A stretch of 39,480 bases of DNA from Verrucomicrobiota bacterium (GTDB lineage Bacteria > Verrucomicrobiota > Kiritimatiellia > Kiritimatiellales > Tichowtungiaceae). The position numbers and the translations under genes were made by a program. Positions 16,251-26,887 of this stretch are shown piece by piece (within the stretch, counting starts at the first letter, position 1; each line of letters begins with the position of its first letter). The stretch lies in contig JASKKX010000009.1 in assembly GCA_030153935.1 (NCBI GenBank), positions 1 to 39,480 on the forward strand. The letters run 5' to 3'. The notes below the pieces were generated by a model. The model was not told the origin of the DNA, searched no databases, and saw only the letters and a list, made by a program, of their open reading frames with translations.

Positions 16251-17141
16251 ATGAACCAGGCTTTAACCCGGATTGAAATCGCCGGAGTCCGCGCCCCGCG
16301 CAGCGGGAAAGTGCGCGAAATCTATGACGTCGGAGATAAACTGCTGTTCGTGGCCAGTGACCGCATTTCCGCCTTCGACTGCGTTATGCCCAACGGTATT
16401 CCGCACAAAGGACAGGTGCTCAACATGATTTCAACGTTCTGGTTCGAGCGCACGGAAGGCATCGTTGCCAATCACATGCTCACCACGGATGTCAGCAAAT
16501 ACCCTGCGCCGTTCAATGAACACATGGACCCGCTCGCCGGTCGTTCCATGCTCGTCAAAAAAACGCAGGTACTGCCGATTGAATGCATTGTGCGCGGGTA
16601 TCTGATCGGCTCCGGTTGGAAAGAGTATCAGAAGAGCGGCACTATCGGCGGCATGCCGCTGCGCCCCGGCTATGAAATGGCCGGCAAACTCGACGAGCCG
16701 ATCTTTACGCCATCCACCAAGGCGGAGCAGGGGCTTCACGACGAAAACATCAGCTTCGAGCGCATGAAAGAAATCATCGGCGAAGAAAAGGCCGAAAAGC
16801 TGAAAGACATCAGCCTGAAGCTCTATCAGCAGGCTGCCGGGTACGCGTTGACAAAAGGCATCATCATTGCGGACACCAAATTTGAATTCGGTGAACTCGA
16901 CGGCGAAATCATTCTGATCGACGAAGCACTGACCCCGGACAGTTCGCGCTTCTGGCCTGCCGACAGCTATCAGGTCGGTTCTTCTCCAATGTCGTTCGAT
17001 AAGCAGTTTGTGCGCGATTATCTCGAAACACTCGATTGGGATAAAACTCCGCCCGCACCCGCATTGCCCGAAGAAATTATCAGAAAATCTCAAGCGAAGT
17101 ATCTGGAAGCGTACGAACGGCTGACTGGAAAGACGCTCTGA
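16251..17141 (+). CDS. purC: SAICAR synthetase (phosphoribosylaminoimidazole-succinocarboxamide synthase)
   Basis: Purine pathway step joining aspartate to CAIR using ATP. 296 aa, the longer PurC form. Seen: SGKVREIYDVGDKLLFVASDR (P-loop-like N-terminal strand; SGKVRxIYD is the family signature), CIVRGYLIGSGWKEYQ, the metal/substrate region IIADTKFEFG, and DEALTPDSSRFWP. AGGAG lies a few bases upstream of the ATG. It follows nifS closely though unrelated in pathway; the other purine gene here, purH, is 14 kb away. Confidence 0.96.
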   Translation: MNQALTRIEIAGVRAPRSGKVREIYDVGDKLLFVASDRISAFDCVMPNGIPHKGQVLNMISTFWFERTEGIVANHMLTTDVSKYPAPFNEHMDPLAGRSMLVKKTQVLPIECIVRGYLIGSGWKEYQKSGTIGGMPLRPGYEMAGKLDEPIFTPSTKAEQGLHDENISFERMKEIIGEEKAEKLKDISLKLYQQAAGYALTKGIIIADTKFEFGELDGEIILIDEALTPDSSRFWPADSYQVGSSPMSFDKQFVRDYLETLDWDKTPPAPALPEEIIRKSQAKYLEAYERLTGKTL

Positions 17142-17174
17142 ATATTCTAATATTTGGAACCTTTTGATGTAAGG

Positions 17175-17218
17175 TGTCGGATTTGTTTCGTGTTTCACGA
17201 TTCGGATTTCGTATTTTC
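17175..17218. repeat. Short AT-rich degenerate repeat before xerD
   Basis: Two imperfect direct copies of TCGGATTTsGT with TTTCGTGTTTC between them fill most of the 82-base gap between purC and xerD. Low-complexity strings of this kind occur between genes in several uncultured lineages; the function is unknown. Confidence 0.35.
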
Positions 17219-17223
17219 TCCTC

Positions 17224-18111
17224 ATGAGAGCTTTGCTCGCACAGTTCCTCGATTATATCTCCCTCGAAAAAGGGCTGAGTCCCAACACGCGCGCGGCATA
17301 TGCTGACGACATCAGCCGCTTCCTCGACTGGCTCGCCGAAGCGGAGGTTCATTCCATCAATGACGTGACCCGCAGACAGATTCTCGATCATCTGATGTCG
17401 GAAAAGGCCCGCGGGCTGGGTGCCAATTCCCTCTCGCGGCACCTTGTTTCACTCAAAGTGTTTTTTCGCTACCTTGCGCAGGAGGGGCTGCTCAGCATCA
17501 ATGTCGCCGAGACAATGGAGTCGCCCAAAGTCTGGAAGATGCTTCCGAGCGTTCTGACGCCGAAAGAAATTGACCGTTTATTTTCCGCGCCGGACATCAA
17601 AACGCCGCTTGGGATCCGCAACCGCGCCATCCTCGAACTCTTTTATGCTTCCGGTCTGCGTGTTTCTGAATTGGCCGGACTTCAACTGTCCGATCTGCAT
17701 TTTGATGAGCGCTTTCTGCGCTGCGTCGGGAAAGGGCGCAAAGAGCGTGTGGTGCCGGTCGGCGGAGCAGCGATCCAATGGGTGAAGCGGTACATCAGCG
17801 AGGTGCGTCCGCGGCTCACGCCCGGCCCGCAGGAGCAGACTGTTTTTTTAAGCAGGCGGAATCAGCCGCTGTCGCGCAAGACGGTGTGGGATATGATTAA
17901 AAAGTGCGCGCGCAGCGCGGGAATTACCAAGACGATTTATCCGCATACCCTGCGGCACTCCTTTGCCAGCCATTTACTGGCCAACGGCGCTGAACTGCGC
18001 ATCATTCAGGAAATGCTCGGCCACGCGGATATCGCCACCACGCAGATTTACACGCACGTCGACCCCGACCGTCTGAAAGGCGTCCACCACCGGTTCCATC
18101 CTCGCGCCTGA
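17224..18111 (+). CDS. xerD: Tyrosine recombinase XerC/XerD family, most like XerD
   Basis: 295 aa site-specific recombinase; XerC/XerD resolve chromosome dimers at dif near division. N-terminal SAM-like core-binding domain (~1-90, FLDYISLEKGLSPNTRAAY) and catalytic domain (~105-295). Catalytic residues: Arg in SGLRVSELAGL, Lys in VGKGRKERVVPV, HTLRHSFASHLL (His-x-x-Arg), the His of LGHADIATTQ and the nucleophile Tyr in IYTHV. Length and clean intergenic context fit a housekeeping Xer protein rather than an integrase: no att repeats or phage genes are nearby. XerC versus XerD cannot be settled from this window. Confidence 0.88.
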   Translation: MRALLAQFLDYISLEKGLSPNTRAAYADDISRFLDWLAEAEVHSINDVTRRQILDHLMSEKARGLGANSLSRHLVSLKVFFRYLAQEGLLSINVAETMESPKVWKMLPSVLTPKEIDRLFSAPDIKTPLGIRNRAILELFYASGLRVSELAGLQLSDLHFDERFLRCVGKGRKERVVPVGGAAIQWVKRYISEVRPRLTPGPQEQTVFLSRRNQPLSRKTVWDMIKKCARSAGITKTIYPHTLRHSFASHLLANGAELRIIQEMLGHADIATTQIYTHVDPDRLKGVHHRFHPRA

Positions 18112-18123
18112 CCGGCGGAGTTA

Positions 18124-18146
18124 AACCTGCCGGGATTCAGCAGGTT
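18124..18146. terminator. Hairpin between xerD and the convergent small gene
   Basis: AACCTGC (18124-18130), a nine-base loop, GCAGGTT (18140-18146). No long T run follows, so it is a weak or factor-assisted terminator at best. Confidence 0.4.
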
Positions 18147-18160
18147 GGAGAGGTGAAGGT

Positions 18161-20253
<2,093 letters not shown>

Positions 20254-20261
20254 TCAGACCC

Positions 20262-20291
20262 AAAAACGGCCCCCGCGCTTGCGGAGGCCGT
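20262..20291 (-). terminator. Terminator after rubredoxin
   Basis: On the minus strand, an 11-bp GC-rich stem (ACGGCCtCCGC with its complement, one mismatch) around a four-base loop, followed by TTTTT. Confidence 0.85.
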
Positions 20292-20333
20292 TGCCGGATC
20301 CGGAAGGTGCGAAACACCTGTCGGATCGATCCG

Positions 20334-20498
20334 TTAGTCGTCTGTCGGCTCGAAGTATTCTTTGGCGGCGCCGCACTCGGGACAAACCCAGTCGTCGGGA
20401 AGGTCTTCGAAAGCTGTTCCGGCCGGATATCCGTTGTCGGGATCGCCGACTGCCGGATCATAAATATAACCACAGGGTACACATGCGTATTTTTTCAT
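20334..20498 (-). CDS. Rubredoxin
   Basis: 54 aa small iron protein that carries single electrons at a Cys4 iron site. Two binding knuckles are visible: [10 protein letters not shown] at residues 6-15 and CPECGAAK at 39-46, with the conserved core aromatic pair and the acidic [20 protein letters not shown] between them. AGGAGG sits at 20503-20508, ideally spaced from the ATG. The start is 25 bases after the end of nifJ on the same strand and a terminator follows, so it is probably cotranscribed with PFOR. Usual roles are electron supply to oxygen or superoxide reductases, or acceptance from PFOR-linked reductases; none of those partners is in the window. Confidence 0.95.
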   Translation of the reverse strand: MKKYACVPCGYIYDPAVGDPDNGYPAGTAFEDLPDDWVCPECGAAKEYFEPTDD

Positions 20499-20522
20499 TG
20501 GATTCCTCCTTTGAGTTGAACT

Positions 20523-23500
20523 CTACATTATTTTGCCAAGATTTTCCATGAAAGTCATTCGGTGTTTCGCGTCTTCTTCCGCCTGCTTGAAAAGCTCCTC
20601 CGCTTCATTCGGAGCGGTCTTCAACAGAGTGGCGTAGCGACGTTCGCTGCGGATGAACTCCTGGAAATTTCCTGTCGGCGGCTTGGTTTCCCATATAAAG
20701 CGTTTGCCTTCTTCGGCCGCCGGGTTGTAGCGGTAGAGCGGCCAGTAACCGCACTCGACAGCCCGTTTTTCTTCAGTCTGAGTCTTCATCATGTTGATGC
20801 CGTGCGCAATGCATGGAGCGTAGGCGATGACGATGGACGGACCGTTGTAGGCGGCCGCTTCCATCAGCGCTTTCTGCGTCTGCATGCGGTTGGCCCCCAT
20901 GGAGATCGAAGCGACGTACACATAACCGTAGCTCATGCACATGAAGCCGAGGTTCTTTTTGCCCGTCCGTTTTCCGGCTGCGGCAAACTGTGCGACAGCC
21001 CCGATCGGTGTTGATTTAGACATCTGACCGCCGGTATTTGAATACACTTCGGTATCAAGCACCAGAATGTTGACATTCTTGCCGGAGGCGACTACGTGAT
21101 CGAGTCCGCCGTACCCGATGTCATAGGCCCAGCCGTCACCGCCGAAGATCCAGACGCTTTTGTCGACGAAGTAATCTGAAAGTTCGTTGATTTTACTCAG
21201 AACTTCTTTCAGCTCACCCGAAGCCGCTTCGAGGGCTCCCGGCAGCAGCATTTTTACCGCATTCTGTGTAATGACTGCGGCGTCGTTGGGTGTGTTGCCT
21301 TCTTCCAGCGCTTTGGTCATCGCTGCCGTCAAGTCCTTGTCGGCACCCAGCTCAGCGGCTTTTGCACTCAGGTCGCGCAGTCTCTGGCGGTTGTTGTCCA
21401 CTGCCAGGCGCATCCCGAGGCCGTATTCCGCATTGTCTTCGAACAGGGAGTTGGCCCATGAGGGTCCGCGACCGTCTTTGCTCTTAGTATAAGGAATGGC
21501 CGGGAAGGTCCCGCCGTAAATAGAGGAGCAGCCCGTTGCGTTGGCGACCACCATGTGCTCGCCGCAGATCTGGGTGACCAGTTTCACATACGGAGTTTCG
21601 CCGCAACCGGCGCAGGCGCCCGAAAACTCAAACAGCGGTTTTTTAAACTGCATCCCTTTGAGGGTGGCTTCGGCCGCGCCGTCAAGAACGTTGTCCGGCA
21701 GAGCGTCGAAGAATTCGGCGTTGGTGCGTTCGCCGGCTTCGCGTTCGCTTTCAAGCGTTTTGAATTCCAGCGCTTTGGTTTTGGCCGGGCAGGTTTCCAC
21801 ACAGACGCCGCAGCCGGTACAGTCTTCAATGTACACCTGAATTTTGTATTGCAGGTCACGATCGTTTTTGGTGGTTGATTTCAATGTGGAGAAGGTCTCC
21901 GGCTTCTTCTCAAGATCCTTCGGATCCATCTGTTTGGCGCGGATGACGGCATGCGGACAGGCCATCACACACTGGTTGCACTGAATACAGTTTTCACGGT
22001 TCCAGTGCGGAACGCGCGGAGCAATTCCGCGTTTTTCCAGTGCGCTGGTGCCGGTCGGCAGAATGCCGTCAAAGGTCATTTTAGAGACCGGAACGCTGTC
22101 GCCTTTCAGAAGGAGAACCGGTTCCATCACATCCTTGGCAAAGCAGCCGGGAGCCTCATTGATCAGCACCAGCGGTTCGAATGATTTCGTGATTTCCGCC
22201 GGGACCTTGACTTCTTCGAGTGCTTCGCAGGATTTATCCACCGCCGCGCAGTTCATCGTGATGATGTCTTCACCCTTTTTGGCGTAGGTTTTCCTGATGG
22301 CTTTTTTGATCAGCTCGATGGCCTGCTCTTCCGGCAGTACACCGGAGAGTTTAAAGAACGCGGTCATCATTACCGTATTAATCCGGTTGCCGAGGCCGGC
22401 ATCCATTGCAATCTTCAGCGCGTTAATGTTGTAGAACTTAATCTTGCGCTCAATGATGATTTCCTGCATGTCACGACTTAGATGGTCGAACACTTCCTCT
22501 GTCGGGATTTCCGAGTTCAGCAGGAACGTCCCCCCCTCCTTGATGCAGCTAAGCATGTCGTAGCGGCCGATGTAGGCCGGATTATGGCAGGCCACAAAGT
22601 TGGCGCGCTGAATCTGGTAGGGATAATTCACGGAACTTTTACCGAAGCGCAGGTGCGAGACGGTAATCCCGTAGGATTTCTTCGAGTCGTACACGAAATA
22701 ACCCTGGGCGTTCATGTCGGTGTTGTCGCCGATGATCTTAATGGAGTTCTTGTTTGCACCGACTGTACCATCAGAGCCGAGACCCCAGAACATGCAGTTA
22801 ACGACATCATCAGCTTCAATGTTAAGCTCTTTGCCGATGGTCAGCGACTTGTTGGTCACATCGTCGTTGATTCCGACGGTAAAACCGTGGAAAGCTTCGG
22901 CATCGAGATGATCATAAACCGCTTTGACCATGGCCGGAGTGAATTCCTTGGAGGAAAGACCGTAGCGGCCGCCGATGATTTTGATGTTTTTGCCCTCGAG
23001 GGCGGTCATCACGTCCATGAAGAGCGGTTCGCCGAGCGCACCGGGCTCTTTTGTGCGGTCCAGGACAGCAACTTTCTTGACCGTTTCCGGCAGGCAGCCG
23101 ACGAGGGCTTTTGCCGAGAAAGGACGGTAGAGACGAACTTTGATCAGGCCGAGTTTTTCCCCCTGGGTGTTGAGTCTTGCAATGGTCTGCTCAATCGTGT
23201 CGCAAGATGAACCCATTGCAATAATTACTTTTTCTGCATCCGGTGCGCCGACGTAATCGAAGAGATGATACTGGCGACCGATCTTTGCAGCAATCTTGTC
23301 CATATATTCCTGCACGATTTCCGGCAGGGCTTCATAATATTTGTTCACCGTTTCACGGCCCTGGAAGTAGACGTCCGGATTCTGGGCGGCAACTTTCAGT
23401 GTCGGAGTTTCGGGGCGAAGACCGCGTTTGCGGAAGCGTTCAACATATTCGGGTTCAAGGAGTTCTTTAATCGTGTCGTAGCTGACTTCTTCTACCTTCT

Positions 23501-24041
23501 GAATTTCATGTGACGTGCGGAACCCATCGAAGAAATTCAAAAACGGAACCTGACCTTTCAGCGTGGCCAGATGACTGACGATTGCCAGATCCATCGTTTC
23601 CTGAATGCTGCTGGCAGACATCATCGCAAAACCGGTGTTGCGCACGCTCATTACGTCGGAGTGATCGCCGAAGATAGAGAGCGACTGCGCCGCCAGCGAG
23701 CGGGCGGAGACGTGAAAAACGGTCGGGAGCATTTCGCCCGCGATCTTATGCATATTAGGAATCATCAGGAGCAGGCCCTGAGATGCCGTGAACGTGGTCG
23801 TCAGCGAACCGGCACTTAGTGAGCCGTGCACTGCGCCGGCGGCACCGGCCTCAGACTGCATTTCAGTCACGCTGACCACGGAACCGAAAATGTTTTTGCG
23901 ACCCTGGGCAGCCCAGCTGTCGGCATATTCACCCATATTGGATGAAGGAGTAATCGGATAAATCGCCGCAATTTCACTGAATGCATACGCTACGTGCGCT
24001 GCTGCGGTGTTCCCATCAATAGTCACCATTTTTTTGCTCAT
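20523..24041 (-). CDS. nifJ: Pyruvate:ferredoxin (flavodoxin) oxidoreductase, single-chain
   Basis: 1172 aa homodimeric enzyme type oxidising pyruvate to acetyl-CoA and CO2 with reduction of ferredoxin or flavodoxin. Oxygen-sensitive and typical of anaerobes. Domains in order: pyrimidine-binding N-terminal domain (IYPITPSSNMGEYAD), domain II/III, a 2x[4Fe-4S] ferredoxin insert with CIQCNQCVMACP (about residue 685) and CTGCGVCVETCP (about 742), then the thiamine-diphosphate domain with CAGCGETPYVKL (proximal cluster and TPP region, about 810) and GGDGWAYDIGYGGLDHV. All cluster cysteines are present. The start at 24041 is preceded by GAGGAAA. Rubredoxin follows. A separate 300-base upstream region holds its promoter. 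Confidence 0.97.
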   Translation of the reverse strand: MSKKMVTIDGNTAAAHVAYAFSEIAAIYPITPSSNMGEYADSWAAQGRKNIFGSVVSVTEMQSEAGAAGAVHGSLSAGSLTTTFTASQGLLLMIPNMHKIAGEMLPTVFHVSARSLAAQSLSIFGDHSDVMSVRNTGFAMMSASSIQETMDLAIVSHLATLKGQVPFLNFFDGFRTSHEIQKVEEVSYDTIKELLEPEYVERFRKRGLRPETPTLKVAAQNPDVYFQGRETVNKYYEALPEIVQEYMDKIAAKIGRQYHLFDYVGAPDAEKVIIAMGSSCDTIEQTIARLNTQGEKLGLIKVRLYRPFSAKALVGCLPETVKKVAVLDRTKEPGALGEPLFMDVMTALEGKNIKIIGGRYGLSSKEFTPAMVKAVYDHLDAEAFHGFTVGINDDVTNKSLTIGKELNIEADDVVNCMFWGLGSDGTVGANKNSIKIIGDNTDMNAQGYFVYDSKKSYGITVSHLRFGKSSVNYPYQIQRANFVACHNPAYIGRYDMLSCIKEGGTFLLNSEIPTEEVFDHLSRDMQEIIIERKIKFYNINALKIAMDAGLGNRINTVMMTAFFKLSGVLPEEQAIELIKKAIRKTYAKKGEDIITMNCAAVDKSCEALEEVKVPAEITKSFEPLVLINEAPGCFAKDVMEPVLLLKGDSVPVSKMTFDGILPTGTSALEKRGIAPRVPHWNRENCIQCNQCVMACPHAVIRAKQMDPKDLEKKPETFSTLKSTTKNDRDLQYKIQVYIEDCTGCGVCVETCPAKTKALEFKTLESEREAGERTNAEFFDALPDNVLDGAAEATLKGMQFKKPLFEFSGACAGCGETPYVKLVTQICGEHMVVANATGCSSIYGGTFPAIPYTKSKDGRGPSWANSLFEDNAEYGLGMRLAVDNNRQRLRDLSAKAAELGADKDLTAAMTKALEEGNTPNDAAVITQNAVKMLLPGALEAASGELKEVLSKINELSDYFVDKSVWIFGGDGWAYDIGYGGLDHVVASGKNVNILVLDTEVYSNTGGQMSKSTPIGAVAQFAAAGKRTGKKNLGFMCMSYGYVYVASISMGANRMQTQKALMEAAAYNGPSIVIAYAPCIAHGINMMKTQTEEKRAVECGYWPLYRYNPAAEEGKRFIWETKPPTGNFQEFIRSERRYATLLKTAPNEAEELFKQAEEDAKHRMTFMENLGKIM

Positions 24042-24122
24042 GCTTGTGTTTCCTCCTGAGGATTTGCACTGTTTCTGTTAAATTTTATAAAAATCACTGT
24101 CTCCAGTGTTTTCTGCTGCTCT

Positions 24123-24140
24123 TTTTACACGTTTTACACG
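24123..24140. repeat. Tandem TTTTACACG direct repeat upstream of nifJ
   Basis: Two perfect adjacent copies, TTTTACACG x2; on the nifJ strand they read CGTGTAAAA twice. Possibly a regulator site in the leader. The rest of the gap 24042-24379 is AT-rich, holds the promoter below and shows no gene. Confidence 0.4.
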
Positions 24141-24267
24141 CTAAATTCTGAAAAACCGCCTTCTCTGAAAAAGAAAATTTGTGCGTTTATTGCGTAGAAT
24201 CGTTAGAATCTCAAAAAACGTGTCGAAACAGAAGTCTTTTTTGCCGTTAAACCTGTAAAAAAACCTA

Positions 24268-24296
24268 TTTATATTGGGTCTAAGGAACCTTTTACA
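24268..24296 (-). promoter_or_regulatory. Candidate nifJ promoter
   Basis: Minus strand: TGTAAA (24296-24291), a 17-base spacer, TATAAA (24273-24268). This gives a leader of about 220 bases before the nifJ ATG. Confidence 0.45.
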
Positions 24297-24379
24297 GAGC
24301 TTGCAAATCAGTGTGCTGTCAACCCGCGTGGCGAAAACAGAGTGTCGAAGGTGAAGAGCTTGGCGCCAGAGCGGACCGA

Positions 24380-24997
24380 TCAGTCTATCATGTCAAAAAT
24401 TCGTTTGGCGCATTCAGCCTTGGTGAGGGGGCCCCATCGTTCAACTGTTTTTAAATCGATCCAGGTAAAGATTCCGTTTTCAGCACCGAGAGTGGCCGGA
24501 GTATTCAGAACGATGCCGTCCAGATTTTTTGAAACCAGTTTTTCGCGCGCGCGGACTTCTCCGTCGTGCGTCTGGAGCGCAAAGCCGACCGCTTTCTGAT
24601 CTGTCCGTTTACAGGCGCAGAGTGTCGCGGCGATATCGGGCGTCGGCTGGAGTTCAATCGAGAGGTTCTTTTCAGCCTTTGGAAGTTTTTCGGTCGATTT
24701 TTTCAACGGTTGAAAATCGGCGACGGCGGCGGCGAAAATAATGAGATCTGCGGCGGGAAACCTGTCCCGTGCGGCGGCCAGCATTTCTTCAGCTCCCGTG
24801 ACGCGACAGACGGGTCTTTCAAGATTCGGGAGATGGGGTTCAGGAACAGGACCCGAAATGAAGGTGACATCCGCCCCGCGGTCGAGCGCCTCTTCGGCGA
24901 TCGCTTTCCCCATTTTACCGGAGCTGGCGTTGCCGATGAAACGGACCGGATCGAAATATTCATGAGTCGGTCCGGAGAGAATGAGAACCTTTTTCAT
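24380..24997 (-). CDS. coaB: Phosphopantothenate--cysteine ligase (CoaB half of a split Dfp)
   Basis: Coenzyme A pathway: joins cysteine to 4'-phosphopantothenate. 205 aa, corresponding to the C-terminal half of the usual fused CoaBC/Dfp. Seen: SGPTHEYFDPVRFIGNASSGKMG (the family signature around the nucleotide site, residues ~8-30), GADVTFISGP, AAAVADFQPLKKS and PTPDIAATL then QKAVGFALQTHD. Starts within the stop of coaC (ATGA overlap at 24994-24997), so the two halves are made together as separate chains. Last gene of pyrH-frr-coaC-coaB. Confidence 0.92.
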   Translation of the reverse strand: MKKVLILSGPTHEYFDPVRFIGNASSGKMGKAIAEEALDRGADVTFISGPVPEPHLPNLERPVCRVTGAEEMLAAARDRFPAADLIIFAAAVADFQPLKKSTEKLPKAEKNLSIELQPTPDIAATLCACKRTDQKAVGFALQTHDGEVRAREKLVSKNLDGIVLNTPATLGAENGIFTWIDLKTVERWGPLTKAECAKRIFDMID

Positions 24998-25545
24998 GCG
25001 AGAGCTTTATTGATCACGTCGAGAATCTCCGCAGGTTCCGCCATGCGCCCTGTACCTTCGGTGCCGCAGGCCAGAAGACCGCTTCCGGGACCGATGCGCC
25101 GCCAGCCCTGCTTTTCCAGGGTTTGGATGTTCTTCTGCACGACGGGATTATCCCACATCTGCGTGTTCATGGCCGGACAGAAAAATTTGACACATTTTCT
25201 GCTGAGCGAAAGGGCCCCGGCGCTGACAATGTCGTCGCCGAAGCCGGCGGCCAGCTTGCCGATGATATCGGCTGTGGCCGGCAGAACGGCAAAGAGATCG
25301 GCTTCGGTGGCGGGGTAAAGGTGCGGATAAAGCTGTCCTTTATCCGATGCCGGATGTTCGGGGAAAAGTTCTGTACGCACTTCTTTCAGGGACAGTGCCG
25401 CGAAGGTCAGGGGAGTGACAAACCGGCAGGCGGCAGGAGTCATTGCCACCTGCACGTCGTGACCGGCTTGCTTCAGTGCACTGACAACGCTGGCGGTCTT
25501 ATACGCTGCAATTCCCCCGGTGACTCCTATAAGGACTCGTTTCAT
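24994..25545 (-). CDS. coaC: Phosphopantothenoylcysteine decarboxylase (CoaC half of a split Dfp)
   Basis: FMN-dependent decarboxylase giving 4'-phosphopantetheine. 183 aa HFCD-family flavoprotein. Seen: GVTGGIAAYKTASVVSAL at the N-terminus, the active-site His in YPHLYPATEADL, PAMNTQMWDNPVV (the conserved PAMNxxMW), and the substrate-clamp motif SGLLACGTEGTGRM with its catalytic Cys. One departure: the usual PATAN motif reads PATAD. Lies 47 bases downstream of frr on the same strand and overlaps coaB by four bases. Confidence 0.92.
   Translation of the reverse strand: MKRVLIGVTGGIAAYKTASVVSALKQAGHDVQVAMTPAACRFVTPLTFAALSLKEVRTELFPEHPASDKGQLYPHLYPATEADLFAVLPATADIIGKLAAGFGDDIVSAGALSLSRKCVKFFCPAMNTQMWDNPVVQKNIQTLEKQGWRRIGPGSGLLACGTEGTGRMAEPAEILDVINKALA
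25113..25129. repeat. Partial dispersed palindrome (10 of 12, inside coaC)
   Basis: TTTCCA-gggtt-TGGATG, with the same spacer as the copy at 20196. On the gene strand it encodes QTLEK. Confidence 0.35.
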
Positions 25546-25592
25546 GAAATATAAAATCCTGCAAATCCAAAGTTCATCCTGCCCCGTTTTCC

Positions 25593-26156
25593 TTAGACGT
25601 CCATCAATTCTTTTTCTTTTGCTGCGAGCAGTGCATCCATCTTCTGGATGTATTTATCAGTCAGTTTCTGAATCTCATCAAGACCCTCATCCCGATCATC
25701 TTCAGTGATTTTCCCGTTTTTCTGCAGGGCCTTGAGCTGCTCATTGGATTCCCGGCGAACGTTGCGTATCGCAACGCGTTGTTCTTCCGTGGTACGGCCG
25801 GCAACTTTCGTCAGATCTTTGCGGCGCTCTTCGCTGAGTTCCGGGATGGGTACGCGAATGAGGCGTCCGTCATTGAGCGGCGTGATGCCGATGTTGGCAG
25901 CGATAATGGCTTTTTCGATGGCTCCGAGTGATGACGGATCGAATGGACTGATGGTGATCAGCCGGGGTTCCGGGGTCGAAATGTTGCTGATGTCCCGCAG
26001 ACGACTGACGGTACCGTAGTAGTCGACAGGAATGTTTTCCACCAGACTCGGACTGGCTTTACCGGTGCGCAGTCCGCTCAGTTCCTGATGGAGAAATTCG
26101 ACCGCCTTTTCCATTTTTTCTTCGGCGGCGAGTAATATTTCTTCAGTTGATTCCAT
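25593..26156 (-). CDS. frr: Ribosome recycling factor
   Basis: Splits post-termination ribosomes together with EF-G. 187 aa, standard length. Seen: the long helix 1 (MEKAVEFLHQELSGLRTGKASPSL), VDYYGTVSRLRDISNI, ISPFDPSSLGAIEKAI, and helix 3 beginning RIPIPELSEERRKDL-like (RVPIPELSEERRKDLTK). AAGGAG precedes the ATG. Follows pyrH by 20 bases, the common bacterial pairing. Confidence 0.97.
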   Translation of the reverse strand: MESTEEILLAAEEKMEKAVEFLHQELSGLRTGKASPSLVENIPVDYYGTVSRLRDISNISTPEPRLITISPFDPSSLGAIEKAIIAANIGITPLNDGRLIRVPIPELSEERRKDLTKVAGRTTEEQRVAIRNVRRESNEQLKALQKNGKITEDDRDEGLDEIQKLTDKYIQKMDALLAAKEKELMDV

Positions 26157-26176
26157 GATTCTTCTCCTTATAGCAC

Positions 26177-26887
26177 TTAATGACTGACCAGAGTTCCGAC
26201 GTTTTCTCCGCGGAACACCCGCAGCATTTCGTCTTTCTTGAAAAAATTAAATACCACAATTGGAATATCATTTTCCATACAGAGCGAGAAGGCCGCGGCA
26301 TCCATGATCTTGAGCTGTTTGCGCAGCGCTTCAGAACAGGAGATCTTCTCATAACGGATGGCGGTCCGGTCTTCCAAGGGGTCGGCGGTATAAATTCCAT
26401 CGACTTTAGTGGCTTTCATCAGTACATCCGCTCCGATCTCGGAAGCGCGCAGGGCGGCGGCGCTGTCGGTGGTGAAGTAGGGATTGCCGGTGCCTGCGCC
26501 GAAGATGACAACCCGGCCTTTTTCGAGGTGGCGCATTGCTTTGCGGCGGATGAACGGCTCGGCAACGGCAGGCATGTTGATTGCCGTCATGACCCGTGTC
26601 TGAATATTGACATTTTCAAGAGCGGATTGCAGGGCGAGGGCATTAATGACTGTGGCGAGCATCCCCATATGATCTCCGGTGGTGCGATCGGTTCCGTTCT
26701 GTTCTCCGGCCAGGCCGCGGAAAATATTGCCGCCGCCGACGACCACGGCAATTTCGGCCCCTTCGTCAATCAGTTGTCTGAACTGCTGCCCGATGGCGGC
26801 GAGAACCTCCGGATCAATACTGAGTCCTTTTGCTTTGTTTTGCAGTGCTTCGCCGCTGAGTTTGAGCAAGATACGTTTGTATTTCAT
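26177..26887 (-). CDS. pyrH: UMP kinase
   Basis: Phosphorylates UMP to UDP; amino acid kinase family, allosterically regulated hexamer. 236 aa as expected. Seen: YKRILLKLSGEAL at the N-terminus, VVVGGGNIFRG, DHMGMLATVINALALQ, GAGTGNPYFTTDSAAALRA and KATKVDGIYTADP. The frame is open 64 codons further upstream, but MKYKRILLKLSGE with GAGAGGAAT before it fixes 26887. tsf, the usual upstream neighbour, is absent; the gene opens its operon here. Confidence 0.97.
   Translation of the reverse strand: MKYKRILLKLSGEALQNKAKGLSIDPEVLAAIGQQFRQLIDEGAEIAVVVGGGNIFRGLAGEQNGTDRTTGDHMGMLATVINALALQSALENVNIQTRVMTAINMPAVAEPFIRRKAMRHLEKGRVVIFGAGTGNPYFTTDSAAALRASEIGADVLMKATKVDGIYTADPLEDRTAIRYEKISCSEALRKQLKIMDAAAFSLCMENDIPIVVFNFFKKDEMLRVFRGENVGTLVSH

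Noticed and set aside
17224-18111. Xer-type recombinase as a sign of an integrated element
   Set aside because: Housekeeping length and motifs, no att-like direct repeats, no phage or cargo genes around it.
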